Position numbers and translations under genes: made by a program | Shown here: one piece after another, positions 31,877-41,472 of the stretch | Layout of the letters: each line of letters begins with the position of its first letter | Numbering within the stretch: position 1 is the first letter of the stretch | Assembly: GCF_033097365.1 (NCBI RefSeq) | Contig: NZ_AP028461.1 | Coordinates: forward strand, 62,001 to 126,000 | Origin: Actinoplanes sichuanensis | GTDB taxonomy: Bacteria > Actinomycetota > Actinomycetes > Mycobacteriales > Micromonosporaceae | Direction: 5' to 3' | DNA: 64,000 nucleotides | The notes under the pieces: model-generated | Told to the model about the DNA's origin: nothing | Databases searched by the model: none | What the model saw: the letters and a program-made list of their open reading frames with translations, nothing else

Positions 31877-34800
31877 TCAGTCCGGCAGCAGATGTCGCAT
31901 GGCCCGGGCGATCAGGTCGTCACGGGCCGCCGGGGCCAGTTTCTCCAGTCCGAAGCCGAAATAGACCGAGTCCGCGGTCGCGGTCGCGGCGCCGAAGTCG
32001 TACGCCCGGCGGCTCCGGCTCCAGTTGACGGTGACCGGCGGTGAGCCCTCCGGCGGGCCGGTCATGGTCCAGCCGGCGAGGTCGGTCTCGAACGACGTCC
32101 GGGCGACGCTCGTGCCGTCCACCTCGACGCGCACGTCGTCGAGGAAGACGCCGTACCCCTGTGAGTAGAGGCCGGACATGTAGGTGATGGACACCTCGAT
32201 CGGTCGGCCACGGTACGCGGACAGGTCGGCGTCGAAGTCGCGCCAGCCTCCGCTGGAGCCGGTCGCCGCGTTCCAGGTGCCGGTGCTGCCCTCGGGTGAG
32301 CAGTCCTCGGCCCAGTAGTGCGCCATGAACGGGTGCGGGTCGAGTCGGCCGTACAGGCAGCCCCATCCGGTGTCGGTGGTGGTGAGACCGCCGGTGTCGG
32401 GCAGTGTCGTCCAGGCGTCGGTGCCCGACTCGCGCACCTCGACGAACAGGAAGTCGCCGCCCGGGTCGGTGTCGAAGGAGGTCCGGAACCGCAGGTGCGC
32501 GTCGGTGGCGCCGGTCAGGTCGACGGACCGGGTCAGGCGTTTGTACGACGAGTCCGCCTGCCCGCTCCACACGTACCAGTCGCCGTCGGCCGGGTCGTAC
32601 GGACCGGTGCCGTCCTGCGCCCAGGTGACCGGGAGGGAACTGGTGAACTGGGGGAACTCGGCCGGCGGCAGCTCGCTCGACGTGCTGAGGAAGGCCGCGG
32701 TGTGCTGCTGCGGACCGGCCGGGGCGGTGAATCCCGCGAACGGGCCGGCGGTACCGGCGAGGGTCGTGCCGCCGGCGTCGTCGGCGTAGGTTCCCGCGCC
32801 GAGCCAGTACTGCCGGAAGTCGTCACTCAGCGGCTGGCAGTTCCAGTCGTCGTCGATGCCGCACTCGGCCGGGGCCTCTGGCGCGCTGTAGACGAAGTAC
32901 TGGGTGGCCGGATAGCCGGCGTACTGGCCGGCGTAGAGCAGTTTGCCGCCCTCGTTGAGGTAGTCGCGGACGGCCAGTTGGGTGGCGAACTCGGCACGGG
33001 TGGTGGTCCACTCCGGCTGGCCCGGGTCGCGCGGTGCGATGTCGTCGCCGGTCTCCCACACCACGGCCCGGTAGTGCGACAGCACCCCGAGCGGGTGCGG
33101 CGCCCGGCGGCCGTGGGTGTCCATGTCGTACACGTCGGCGGTGAAGCCGGCTCGACGCAGCGCCGCCACGTGCTCGTCGGCGTAGCGGGCGGAGGTCGCG
33201 CCGTCGGTGGCGGCCGGTTCGATCCCGGTCACGTCCTCGGCGGCGAGAACCAGTACGTCCCCGCCGGTCCGGGCGGCGACCGTGTAGGTGAACGGCTCGC
33301 TGCGGGCTCCGCCGGCCGCGGTGAACCAGACGGTCACCCGGTCGTTCGGCTTCTGCCCCCGGACGGTGCCCCGCAGTTCGGCGAAGTACTTGTCGGCGGT
33401 GCCGCCGTACCTTTCGCCGCCCTGCCATTCGGTCACCGGCGACGTCCGTACCCGCCCGTTGTTGATCCGGTATCGCAGTGTCACCGCTCCCAGCGATCGT
33501 TTCGCCGTCACGGCGACCTGCTGGGTCCGGCCGAAGGACTCCGGGAAGGGGTCGGCCAGCAGGTCAGGGGTCCGGAAGCCGACCGCCGAGACCGGGTTCG
33601 CCGGGTCCCTGGCGGATCGGGCCAGCGACAGGGCGAACGGGATGTTCTTGGCGAACTCGGCCTGGATCAGCCGTTCGTCGTCCGGGAAGTCGAAGGGGGT
33701 ACGGCAGTCCTCCGGCAGCCACACGTCGTCGGGTACCGACGCCGACGCCGTCTCGCAGGTCGACATCTCGGGCGCGAACGCGATCGTGCCGTACCGTGCC
33801 TGGGCGTGCAGGTTGGTGTCGCCGTTGGTGACGTACAGCTCGGCGCTGATGTCCGGGTCGTATCCGGGCACCGCCGGGTGGGCGTCGTTCCCGGCCAGGG
33901 CCATCGAGATCTGATCGTCCGGGTTCACCGTCTCGACCTGCCAGCCGGAGCCCCAGAGGATCAGTTCGGCGGCGGAGTGGTAGTTGACCAGGAACTCGAA
34001 ACCGATCCGGCGGAACAGGGCGTCCATCGCCCGGGTCTCCGGCTCGGAGTTCGGGCGGGGCCCCCGGTAGACCTCGGTGGCCGGGTCCGGTGCCGAGCCC
34101 TCGTTGTCGTAACCCCATTTCTCGGCGAAGTTGCGGTTCAGGTCGACGCCGTCGGCGGGACTCCAGACCCCGTCGCCGTCGTCGCGCATGTTCTTGCGCC
34201 AGTAGCGGTACTCGTCGGAGGTGAACGTCATGTCGTAGCCGTCCGGGTTGGCCACCGGGATGAACCACAGTTCGGTCGTGTCGAGCAGCCGGGTGGTCGT
34301 GGCATCGGTGCCGTAGCCGTCCAGGACGTGGTGCATCAGCCGCCGGGTCATCTCCGGGGTGATCCATTCCCGGGCGTGCTGGCCGCCGAAGTACAGCACC
34401 GCCGGCCGCCGCCCGTCCGGCACCGTTGCGGCGTTCGCGGTCACCTTGACCGCCTGGATCGGGACACCGCGAACGGTCGTGCCGATCGTCTCCAGTTTGG
34501 CCAGTCGGGGGAACCGGGCGGCCGTCGTCACCAGCTCCTCCCGGAGCCCGCCGGCGCCGCTGTAGGGACGGAACACCGTGGGTGCGGCGGTCGCGCGGGC
34601 GCGCATCCGGGCGGTGGACGGCATGACGTCCAGCGGGACGCCGGCCGTGATCAGCCGTTGTGCCTGGTCGCGGCCGAGGATCGTCCGGACGGTGACGGTC
34701 TGCCCGGGGCCGGGCGGGCGCCCGAGTTCGGCGGCGTCCACGCCGGCGGTGCGCAGCGTCTGCCATCGGGCGGTGTCGAGGGTGGCCGTGTAGACGTCCA

Positions 34801-34906
34801 GGCCGCCGGGTGGTGGTGCGGCCCCGGCCGAGGGTGGGAGTGCCGTGATCGAGGCGGCGGCGAGCAGAAGAGCCGTGACGGCGGCCGTCCGGCGTGATCG
34901 GTGCAC
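31877..34906 (-). CDS. secreted M14 zinc carboxypeptidase, multidomain
   Basis: A 1009-residue exported protein with a signal peptide (about 1-29) and a propeptide-like region (about 30-110). The M14 catalytic domain (about 115-430) has zinc ligands in GGQHAREW (His, Glu) and NYHSAAE (His), substrate-site DLNRNF and catalytic Glu in FAPEMSTCE. After it come an all-beta region (about 450-560), a glutamine-amidotransferase-like or interrupted domain (about 565-760) and an immune-inhibitor-A-like C-terminal region (about 770-1000, WYVWSGQADSSYKRL, LRFRTSFDT). It probably trims peptides released outside the cell by other proteases. The stop is directly before the hairpin at 31815-31860. Confidence 0.9.
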   Translation of the reverse strand: MHRSRRTAAVTALLLAAASITALPPSAGAAPPPGGLDVYTATLDTARWQTLRTAGVDAAELGRPPGPGQTVTVRTILGRDQAQRLITAGVPLDVMPSTARMRARATAAPTVFRPYSGAGGLREELVTTAARFPRLAKLETIGTTVRGVPIQAVKVTANAATVPDGRRPAVLYFGGQHAREWITPEMTRRLMHHVLDGYGTDATTTRLLDTTELWFIPVANPDGYDMTFTSDEYRYWRKNMRDDGDGVWSPADGVDLNRNFAEKWGYDNEGSAPDPATEVYRGPRPNSEPETRAMDALFRRIGFEFLVNYHSAAELILWGSGWQVETVNPDDQISMALAGNDAHPAVPGYDPDISAELYVTNGDTNLHAQARYGTIAFAPEMSTCETASASVPDDVWLPEDCRTPFDFPDDERLIQAEFAKNIPFALSLARSARDPANPVSAVGFRTPDLLADPFPESFGRTQQVAVTAKRSLGAVTLRYRINNGRVRTSPVTEWQGGERYGGTADKYFAELRGTVRGQKPNDRVTVWFTAAGGARSEPFTYTVAARTGGDVLVLAAEDVTGIEPAATDGATSARYADEHVAALRRAGFTADVYDMDTHGRRAPHPLGVLSHYRAVVWETGDDIAPRDPGQPEWTTTRAEFATQLAVRDYLNEGGKLLYAGQYAGYPATQYFVYSAPEAPAECGIDDDWNCQPLSDDFRQYWLGAGTYADDAGGTTLAGTAGPFAGFTAPAGPQQHTAAFLSTSSELPPAEFPQFTSSLPVTWAQDGTGPYDPADGDWYVWSGQADSSYKRLTRSVDLTGATDAHLRFRTSFDTDPGGDFLFVEVRESGTDAWTTLPDTGGLTTTDTGWGCLYGRLDPHPFMAHYWAEDCSPEGSTGTWNAATGSSGGWRDFDADLSAYRGRPIEVSITYMSGLYSQGYGVFLDDVRVEVDGTSVARTSFETDLAGWTMTGPPEGSPPVTVNWSRSRRAYDFGAATATADSVYFGFGLEKLAPAARDDLIARAMRHLLPD

Positions 34907-34940
34907 GGTGTCACTCCTCGTTGTCCGGGACTGATGGTTC

Positions 34941-34974
34941 GCCCGCGGACCGGCTCGGGGGCCGGCCCGCGGGC
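34941..34974 (-). terminator. hairpin terminator after the GH6 gene
   Basis: GCCCGCGG (34941-34948) pairs with CCGCGGGC (34967-34974), with a further G/C-rich pairing inside. It lies just 3' of the cellulase gene and before the start of the carboxypeptidase gene. Confidence 0.65.
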
Positions 34975-34984
34975 GATCATCACA

Positions 34985-35950
34985 TCAATATCCGTAAATC
35001 ATCTTGTAAGCCACCTCGGGGAGGAACTGGCCCGCGCTGGATCCGCCGCCGACACCGCAGTTGCCGTCGGACTCGCCCGGGGTCTTGAGCCACAGCAGCA
35101 TCTCCGCCCCGCCGCCCATCTGGGTCGGCGTGCCGAGTCGCCGGCCGGCCGGGTTGCACCACTGACCGTTGGAGCCGTTGCCGTTGCGGCTGGTGTCGAT
35201 CACGAAGGGCTTGCTGTATCCGAAGCGCCGCAGTTCCCCGGCCACCCGGTTGCCGTAGTTGCTGTTCTCGCCGGTGGTGAAGTAGTTCGACACGTTGAGT
35301 GCGAAGCCGCGTGCGCCGGACACGCCCGCCTGGTTGAGGCGCTGCGCCATGGTCGGGGCGTCGACCCAGCCGGAGTTGCCGGCGTCCAGGTAGACCCAGG
35401 TGTTCGGCGCCTTCGACCGGAACTGGCCGATGGCGCGGGAGAGCATCCCGGTCCGCTCGCTGATCTGTGTCTGGCTCATGCAGTTGAAGTCGCCCAGCGA
35501 GTCCGGCTCGAGGACGACCACGGCCGGCCGGTTGCCGATCCCGGCGGCATAGGAGGCGATCCACGCGTCATAGGCGCCGACGCTGCCCGCGCCACCGCCG
35601 GAGTGGCCGCCGCAGGCGTCCCGGCCGGGCAGGTTGTAGGCCACCAGCAGCGGCAGTTTGTCGACCCGGTCGGCGGCGCCGACGTAGTTGCCGACCGCTC
35701 CGGCTATGTCGCCGCTCCAGTTGCCGAACCAGCCGGCCATCGGCTTCTGCGCGATTGCGGTACGGATCGCGGCGGCGCGGCCGTCGCCCGGGTTGGCGGC
35801 GGCCCAGGTCGCGGGGCTGGAGTAGGGATTGACGTAGAAGCCGCTGGTCTGGCTGATCGGATCGGCGTGCGCGGCCGGGGCGCCGAGCAGGACCGTGGGG
35901 ACGAGTAGCGCCAGTGTGGCGAGCGTTCCGGTGAGGGTGGGTCGTCTCAT
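34985..35950 (-). CDS. secreted GH6 cellulase (endoglucanase/cellobiohydrolase)
   Basis: A 321-residue glycoside hydrolase family 6 enzyme with a signal peptide (about 1-30, ending AAHADP). Motifs include GWFGNWSGD, the catalytic acid Asp in VVVLEPDSLGDF, YLDAGNSGWV, the DTSRNGNG and WCNPAGRRLG blocks, and LWLKTPGESDG near the end. Cysteine pairs for the two GH6 disulfides are present. No carbohydrate-binding module is attached, so it is a bare catalytic domain. The start at 35950 is set by AGGAG upstream. CebR-type operators between it and the divergent LacI gene show cellobiose-type induction. Confidence 0.93.
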   Translation of the reverse strand: MRRPTLTGTLATLALLVPTVLLGAPAAHADPISQTSGFYVNPYSSPATWAAANPGDGRAAAIRTAIAQKPMAGWFGNWSGDIAGAVGNYVGAADRVDKLPLLVAYNLPGRDACGGHSGGGAGSVGAYDAWIASYAAGIGNRPAVVVLEPDSLGDFNCMSQTQISERTGMLSRAIGQFRSKAPNTWVYLDAGNSGWVDAPTMAQRLNQAGVSGARGFALNVSNYFTTGENSNYGNRVAGELRRFGYSKPFVIDTSRNGNGSNGQWCNPAGRRLGTPTQMGGGAEMLLWLKTPGESDGNCGVGGGSSAGQFLPEVAYKMIYGY

Positions 35951-35995
35951 GAGGTGGCTCTCCTGGACGTGGGGGACGGGGATCGGCCACGCGGT

Positions 35996-36013
35996 TCTGG
36001 AAGCGCTTCCAGA
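35996..36013. promoter_or_regulatory. CebR-like operator, perfect palindrome
   Basis: TCTGGAAGCGCTTCCAGA is a perfect 18-bp palindrome 46 bases upstream of the GH6 start. It follows the TGGGAGCGCTCCCA pattern known for CebR sites in Streptomyces and is the likely repressor site for the cellulase gene. Confidence 0.8.
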
Positions 36014-36084
36014 GCCACGAATTTGCATACTTCGATTTCATGCTGGTTAAGCGGGCCGACCCTGTCAAGAGCATCGAAGGCGAT

Positions 36085-36102
36085 TCTGGGACCGCTCCCA
36101 GA
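36085..36102. promoter_or_regulatory. second CebR-like operator
   Basis: TCTGGGACCGCTCCCAGA has one mismatched pair and lies 68-85 bases before the LacI-family gene. It is the probable autoregulatory site and may cooperate with the site 89 bp away. Confidence 0.75.
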
Positions 36103-36169
36103 AATCGACGTCCATCGACCGGCCGATACCATCGGGCGGCGAACCCCACCCGGAAGGACACGGCATCCC

Positions 36170-37183
36170 ATGGCCGCAGCGACACCCCGCAGGCAGCCCA
36201 CCCTCGACGAGGTGGCCGCGCGCGCCGGCGTGTCCCGCTCCGCCGCCTCCCGGGTCATCAATCAGGCGCCGTATGTCAGCCGGGCCACCCGCGAGGCCGT
36301 CGAGAAGGCGATCAAGGAACTGGGCTACCGGCCCAACCGCACCGCCCGCGCCCTGGCCACCCGGCAGACCGGGATCATCGCTCTCGCGCTCTCCCATGAC
36401 GACCCGGCCCTGTTCGCCGACCCGTTCTTCGCCCAGGTCATCGTCGGGGTGTCCGCGGCCATCGAGGACACCGACCTGCATCTGCTGCTCTGCCTGGCCA
36501 GCTCCGGCCGGGGCCGGGCCCGGCTCACCCACCTTCTGCAGGCCCGCGGTGTGGACGGCGTCATGCTGATGGCCCTGCACGGCGACGATCCGCTGACCGG
36601 CATCGTGGACCGGGCCGGGGTGCCCGCGGTCCACGGCGGCCGGCCGTTGCACGTCGAACCACAGTGGTATGTCGACTCCGACAACCTCGGCGGGGCGCGC
36701 CTGGCCACCGACCATCTCCTCGGTCTCGGCCGGACCCGGATCGTCGCCATCACCGGCCAGATGACCACGCAGGTCGGCGAGGCCCGCCACCGCGGCTACC
36801 GCGAGGCGATGATCATGGCCGGTCGTGTCCCGTACGGCACGGCGGAGGGCGACTTCACCGAGGCGGGCGGCGCCGCGGCGATGAAAGCGCTGCTCGACCG
36901 CCACCCCGACCTCGACGCGGTGTTCGCCGCCAGCGACAAGATGGCGGCCGGCGCGGTGCGGGTGCTCAGCGACGCCGGTCGCCGGGTGCCGGACGACGTG
37001 GCGGTGGTCGGCTTCGACGACCTCGATATCGCGACCCGGACCGATCCGCCGCTGACCACCGTCCACCAGCCGGTTCAGGCCCTCGGCCGGGAGATGGGCC
37101 GGATGCTCGTCGCCCTGATCGCGGGGGACCGGCCGACGTCCGTGATCCTGCCCACCAGGCTGGTGCGACGCGGCTCGGCATAG
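36170..37183 (+). CDS. LacI-family repressor, CebR-like
   Basis: A 337-residue LacI-family regulator. The N-terminal helix-turn-helix and hinge (TLDEVAARAGVSRSAASRVI, LGYRPNRTARALAT) precede a periplasmic-binding-protein-like effector domain with the family end (PDDVAVVGFDDLDIA, LTTVHQP). GGAAGGA lies upstream of the ATG at 36170. Being divergent from a GH6 cellulase with two CebR-type palindromes between them, it probably senses cellobiose or cello-oligosaccharides. No sugar-uptake genes are linked here. The patatin gene follows after 14 bases. Confidence 0.9.
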   Translation: MAAATPRRQPTLDEVAARAGVSRSAASRVINQAPYVSRATREAVEKAIKELGYRPNRTARALATRQTGIIALALSHDDPALFADPFFAQVIVGVSAAIEDTDLHLLLCLASSGRGRARLTHLLQARGVDGVMLMALHGDDPLTGIVDRAGVPAVHGGRPLHVEPQWYVDSDNLGGARLATDHLLGLGRTRIVAITGQMTTQVGEARHRGYREAMIMAGRVPYGTAEGDFTEAGGAAAMKALLDRHPDLDAVFAASDKMAAGAVRVLSDAGRRVPDDVAVVGFDDLDIATRTDPPLTTVHQPVQALGREMGRMLVALIAGDRPTSVILPTRLVRRGSA

Positions 37184-37197
37184 GAGAACCTGGCAGC

Positions 37198-38010
37198 GTG
37201 GACAACGAGACCCCGCCGATCCGGATCGGCCTCGCGCTCGGCGGCGGCGCGGTGCGCGGCGCGGCGCACATCGGCGTCCTGGAGGCCCTCGACAGCGCCG
37301 GCCTGTCCCCGGCGATCATCACCGGGACCAGCGCCGGTGCCCTGGTCGGCGGCCTGTATGCGAGCGGGATGAGCCCGACCGAGATCGCCAAGCTGGCACA
37401 GACCCTGCGCTGGGCCCGGCTGGTGCGGCCCGCCCGGACCCGTAAGGCGCTGTTCGAGACGTCGAAACTCGGGCTCTTCCTGGAGACCGCGTTCGGTGGC
37501 GCCGACTTCGAGGATCTGCGACTGCCGTTCGCCGCGGTCGCCTGTGACCTGACCACCGGCCGGGAGGTGGTGATGAGGTCCGGTCCGGTCGCGAGCGCGG
37601 TGCTGGCCAGCGCCGCCATCCCCGGCGTGTTCCCACCGGTCGAACGCGACGATCGCCTGCTGGTCGACGGCGGCCTGGTCAACATGGTGCCGGCGGCGCG
37701 GGCCCGCGAGATGGGCGCCGACATCGTGATCGCGGTCGACGTGTCCGGTCCGCTGCCGCGCCGTCCGCCGACGACGGTGCTGCACATCCTGGTGGCGGTC
37801 AGCACCCTGCAGCCGGGTGGTACCGACTCTCTCGAGCAGGACGCCGACCTGGTGCTGGCCCCGGAGGTCGACGAGTACGCGTTCTGGGAGTTGAACCGGA
37901 TCCCGGAGTTCGAGGACCTCGGCCGCGAGGCCGCCGAGAAGGCGTTGCCGGTGATCCACGCGCTGGTCGCGGCGGCCGAGGCCCGCCGCGACTGGCAACG
38001 TGGGACGTGA
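37198..38010 (+). CDS. patatin-like phospholipase, RssA type
   Basis: A 270-residue patatin-fold hydrolase. It has the oxyanion glycine loop (LGGGAVRGAAHIGVLEAL), the catalytic Ser in GTSAGALVGGLYASG and the catalytic Asp in LVDGGLVNMVP. These form a Ser-Asp dyad for lipid acyl hydrolysis. No signal peptide is visible, so it is cytoplasmic or membrane-associated. The start is GTG, with GGAGA upstream, 14 bases after the LacI gene, so the two may be co-transcribed. A link to cellulose use is not evident. Confidence 0.9.
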   Translation: MDNETPPIRIGLALGGGAVRGAAHIGVLEALDSAGLSPAIITGTSAGALVGGLYASGMSPTEIAKLAQTLRWARLVRPARTRKALFETSKLGLFLETAFGGADFEDLRLPFAAVACDLTTGREVVMRSGPVASAVLASAAIPGVFPPVERDDRLLVDGGLVNMVPAARAREMGADIVIAVDVSGPLPRRPPTTVLHILVAVSTLQPGGTDSLEQDADLVLAPEVDEYAFWELNRIPEFEDLGREAAEKALPVIHALVAAAEARRDWQRGT

Positions 38011-38011
38011 G

Positions 38012-39637
38012 TCAGATCCGGTAGGTGGAGACGGTCTCCTGCAGTTCGGCGGCGGTGCGGGCGAGTTCGGCAGCGGTCTGCGAGGTCTCGGTCGCGCCCT
38101 CGGTGACCTGGCGGGACGCCTCGGCGACGGCGGCGATGCTGTCGGCGATGCCGGCCGAGCCCTCGGCCGCCTGGCTGACGCTGCGGGAGATCTCCGCGGT
38201 GGTCGCGGTCTGCTCCTCGACGGCGGCCGCGATCGTGGTGGTGTAGTCGTTGATGGTGCCGACGACGGTGCTGATCGCCTGGATCGCGCTGACCGCCGCG
38301 CTGCTCTCGGCCTGGATCGCGGCGACCTGGGTGGTGATCTCCTGGGTGGCCCGTGCGGTCTCCTGGGCGAGGTCCTTGACCTCGGAGGCGACCACGGCGA
38401 AACCCTTGCCCTGCTCACCGGCGCGGGCCGCCTCGATGGTGGCGTTCAGGGCGAGCAGGTTGGTCTGCTCGGCGATCGCCGTGATCATCGCGACCACCGT
38501 GCCGATCTGGGTGGAGGCGGCGCTGAGCCGCTCGACACTGGCGTTGGTGGACGCCGCCGCCCGGGCCGCCTCACCGGCGACACCGGCGGCCTCGTTGGCG
38601 TTGGTGGCGATCTCCCGGATCGAGACGCCCATCTCGTCGGCGCCGGCCGAGACCGTCATCACGTTCATCGACACCTGACCGGCGGTGTCCGACACGGTGC
38701 CGACCCGCGCCGCGGTCTGCTCGGCCGAGGCGGACAGCTGCGTGGCCACGGCGGTCATCTCCTCCGACGCGGAGGCGAGCACCGAGGAACTGTCGGCGAT
38801 CCGGCCGACCATGCCGGCCATCGACTCGGCGGTGCTGTTGAGGGCCTGCGACATCCTTCCGACCTCGTCGGCGCTGTCGACCGGGACGCGGGTGGTCAGG
38901 TCACCGCCCGCGATCCGGGCCAGGGCCTCGACGGTACGGGTCAACGGCCGCACGATCATCCGGGCGACGGCGGCGGCCAGCAGCAGCCCGAGCAGGGTGC
39001 ACGCGGCGAGCATCGCGATCACCCAGGTCCGGGTCGAGTCGTAGCGGTCCTGGGCCACCGCGGACTGCTCGGCGCCGGCCCGGACCGTCTCGTCGGCGAG
39101 CGTGCCCAGGTCGGCGCGAACCGACTTCATCGTCTCGGCGAGCTCACCGTGGCGCAGTTCGGCCAGCCGGTCGGTGCGGCCCTGGTCGGCGAGCGGCAGG
39201 ACCTCGGTGCTCAGCACATCGCTGAAGGTGGCCCAGTCGGTGGTGAACGAGGTGATCGACTCGCGGGCCACCGCGGTGATCGGGAATCCGCGGTACGCCT
39301 CGGCGTACTCGCTGACCTGGGCCTGTGCCGTGGTGATCGCCTTCGCCGCGGTGGCGCGCTCGTCGTCGGTGCCGGCCAGCTGGTAGTCGTCCATGCCGAG
39401 CCACACCCGGTTGACCGCGCTGCGCAGGTTGCCGATGGTGTTCAGCTCGCTGTTCATCACGTACGCGGATTTCACCTGGTCGTTGGTGGCGCCCAGGCTG
39501 TCCAGCGCGAACAGCCCGTCGCCGACGCTGAACACGGCGATCACGCCGACCGCCGTCATGATCTTCGTGTTGACCCGTCGGTTCCCGAACAGACGCTGCA
39601 TCGGGTTGGCTCCGGGGGTGATGACCTGCTCAGCCAT
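38012..39637 (-). CDS. methyl-accepting chemotaxis protein
   Basis: A 541-residue chemoreceptor with a first membrane helix (about 25-45), an extracellular four-helix-bundle sensor (about 50-190), a second helix (about 205-228), HAMP (about 230-280) and a long cytoplasmic signalling helix pair. The hairpin tip has the strongly conserved [19 protein letters not shown] and [15 protein letters not shown] segments. Its presence indicates a motile stage, such as the zoospores of Actinoplanes. No che or flagellar genes are nearby. It converges with the patatin gene with one base between. Confidence 0.93.
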   Translation of the reverse strand: MAEQVITPGANPMQRLFGNRRVNTKIMTAVGVIAVFSVGDGLFALDSLGATNDQVKSAYVMNSELNTIGNLRSAVNRVWLGMDDYQLAGTDDERATAAKAITTAQAQVSEYAEAYRGFPITAVARESITSFTTDWATFSDVLSTEVLPLADQGRTDRLAELRHGELAETMKSVRADLGTLADETVRAGAEQSAVAQDRYDSTRTWVIAMLAACTLLGLLLAAAVARMIVRPLTRTVEALARIAGGDLTTRVPVDSADEVGRMSQALNSTAESMAGMVGRIADSSSVLASASEEMTAVATQLSASAEQTAARVGTVSDTAGQVSMNVMTVSAGADEMGVSIREIATNANEAAGVAGEAARAAASTNASVERLSAASTQIGTVVAMITAIAEQTNLLALNATIEAARAGEQGKGFAVVASEVKDLAQETARATQEITTQVAAIQAESSAAVSAIQAISTVVGTINDYTTTIAAAVEEQTATTAEISRSVSQAAEGSAGIADSIAAVAEASRQVTEGATETSQTAAELARTAAELQETVSTYRI

Positions 39638-39756
39638 GCGGGCGCGGCCTCCTCGACGTTTCTCCAGAGATGTCCGACACCTCTGTTCGACATCCGGTCA
39701 CGTCCGCCGCGCGTTTGACGCGGTGCGTTCGGAGTCCCGTCGGGTGCAGTCGCGTT

Positions 39757-39793
39757 GCCCGCCCCGGCCGGAGGGCCTGCGACCGGGGCGGGC
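39757..39793 (-). terminator. hairpin terminator of the sugar ABC/SGNH operon
   Basis: GCCCGCCCCGG (39757-39767) and its complement (39783-39793) form an 11-bp stem with a 15-base loop, directly 3' of the SGNH hydrolase gene. Confidence 0.7.
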
Positions 39794-39798
39794 GCGGC

Positions 39799-40644
39799 TC
39801 ATCCGGTGCGGTCCAGGTGGCGGAGCACCTGACGCAGGATGAGCTGGTGGCCCTGGGGTGTCGGATGAACACCGTCGGGCTCCAGGAAACCCGCCAGGGT
39901 TCGGTTGCGGGTGGCCTCGTGCAGGTCGATGGCGTCCGGCACGACCTTGCGGACCACCTCGGCGATCTCGGCCACCGCCTCGGCGGTCCAGGTGACGGGC
40001 GCGGCCTCGAAGGAGGCGTCGATGCGGGCCTGGTCGACGGCGGGTGGCGTGATGACCGTGATCGAGGCGCCGAGCTGGCGGGTGATGAGGTCGGTCAGTG
40101 CCCGGAGGTTGCGTTCGGTCTCCGCGACGGTGGCCATCCGATAGGACAGGGCCCGGCCGTGGACCCGGGCGTCGTTGGTGCCGATCATCAGCAACACGTG
40201 GCTGGGCTCGGCGGCCTCCAGGGTGTCGAAACGTTCGAGGACGTTCGCCGTGGTGTCACCGCTGACGCCGAGATTGACCAGGGTGACCAGAGCCGGGTCG
40301 ACCGAGGCGGTGAGCAGCTCGAACCAGCCGAGGCGGTCGGCGGTGATCGAGTCGCCGACGGCGACGACCCGGTCGTCCGGCCGGAACGGCAGATCGGTGA
40401 CGGCGTCGCGGTAGTGGTCGTCGGCGAGCATCCGCGCGGCCGTGGCCCGGGTCTCGTCGCGCATCGCACGGATCATCGACCGGATGGTGTCCGGACTGCT
40501 GGCCAGCATTCCGGCGAGCAGTCCGAGGTGGCCGTCCTCGTCGATCGGGAACCGCTGGAGCATCGGCCACTGCGGGGTACGGGTGTAGCGCAGGAAGTGG
40601 CGGCGTTCGTCGTCGGTGAAGGCGATCATTTGTGGTGGGTTCAT
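39799..40644 (-). CDS. SGNH/GDSL-family esterase
   Basis: A 281-residue SGNH hydrolase. The catalytic Ser is in VVAVGDSITADR, the oxyanion Gly and Asn are in NLGVSGDT and IGTNDARVHG, and the Asp-His pair is in EPDGVHPTPQGHQ. About 90 residues precede the domain. No signal peptide is visible, so it probably works in the cytoplasm. It starts three bases after the stop of the MalG-type permease and is the last gene of a sugar-import operon. A likely role is deacetylation of imported oligosaccharides, for example acetylated xylo- or manno-oligosaccharides; this is inferred from context. Confidence 0.88.
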   Translation of the reverse strand: MNPPQMIAFTDDERRHFLRYTRTPQWPMLQRFPIDEDGHLGLLAGMLASSPDTIRSMIRAMRDETRATAARMLADDHYRDAVTDLPFRPDDRVVAVGDSITADRLGWFELLTASVDPALVTLVNLGVSGDTTANVLERFDTLEAAEPSHVLLMIGTNDARVHGRALSYRMATVAETERNLRALTDLITRQLGASITVITPPAVDQARIDASFEAAPVTWTAEAVAEIAEVVRKVVPDAIDLHEATRNRTLAGFLEPDGVHPTPQGHQLILRQVLRHLDRTG

Positions 40645-40647
40645 GTC

Positions 40648-41472
40648 TCAGCCCTTGATCGAACCTTGGAGCAGCGCCGCCACAAAACGGCGCTGGAAGA
40701 CGAGGAACACGGTGAGGGTCGGCACCAGGATCAGCAGGGCGCCGGCGCACAGCAGGGGGATGTCGGTGCCCCACTGTCCCTGGAAGGCGCCGAGGGCGCC
40801 GGCCATCGTGCGTTTCGCCGGGTCGTCGACGAGCACGATGGCCAGCAGGAACTGGTTCCACGTCCAGAGGAACAGCAGGATCGCCAGGGACGAGAGCGCG
40901 GGCATGGCCAGCGGGACGTGCACCCGGCGGAACAGCTGCCAGGTGCCGGCGCCGTCGACCCGGGCCGCCTCGGAGAGGTCAGCGGGCATGGTGACGAAGT
41001 GCGCTCGCATCCACAGCACGGAGAAGGGCATGAACAGGCCGATCAGCGGCAGGATGATCGCCCATCGCGTGTTGAGCAGGCCCATGTCGCGGATCTGGTA
41101 GTAGAGCGGGGTGATGATCCCCTCGAAGGGCAGGGTCAGGCCGAGCACGAAGATCAGGAAACCGGCGCGGTGGCCGGGCATCCGCAGGTGGCCGAAGGCG
41201 AAGCCGGCCATGGTGCCGAACAGCAGCGAGGCGGGTACGACGCCGACCACGATGAGCACGCTGGAGTGCAGCAGAGCGCCCATGTCGGCGGCCTGGAAGG
41301 CGTCGAGGAAGTTGCCCCACTGCGGATCGGCCGGCCAGGACAGCCCGGAGGGGTAGGTGCCGGAGGGGTGCAATGCAGTGACGAAGAGGCTGCCGAACGG
41401 CATGATCGTGATGGCCATCAGCAGGACGAGCAGGATCCGCCCGGTGAGGTTCTCACGCAGCGTGGTGGTCAT
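40648..41472 (-). CDS. MalG-type sugar ABC permease
   Basis: A 274-residue permease with six helices and the EAA loop in DLSEAARVDGAGTWQLFRRVHVPLA. The start ATG overlaps the MalF-type permease stop by four bases. It forms the membrane channel together with that protein and receives the sugar from the lipoprotein encoded first. No ATPase gene is present in the operon. Confidence 0.92.
   Translation of the reverse strand: MTTTLRENLTGRILLVLLMAITIMPFGSLFVTALHPSGTYPSGLSWPADPQWGNFLDAFQAADMGALLHSSVLIVVGVVPASLLFGTMAGFAFGHLRMPGHRAGFLIFVLGLTLPFEGIITPLYYQIRDMGLLNTRWAIILPLIGLFMPFSVLWMRAHFVTMPADLSEAARVDGAGTWQLFRRVHVPLAMPALSSLAILLFLWTWNQFLLAIVLVDDPAKRTMAGALGAFQGQWGTDIPLLCAGALLILVPTLTVFLVFQRRFVAALLQGSIKG

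Noticed and set aside
32318..34897. 859-codon open frame opposite the M14 carboxypeptidase
   Set aside because: It is antisense to a protein with complete catalytic motifs and has no domain resemblance.
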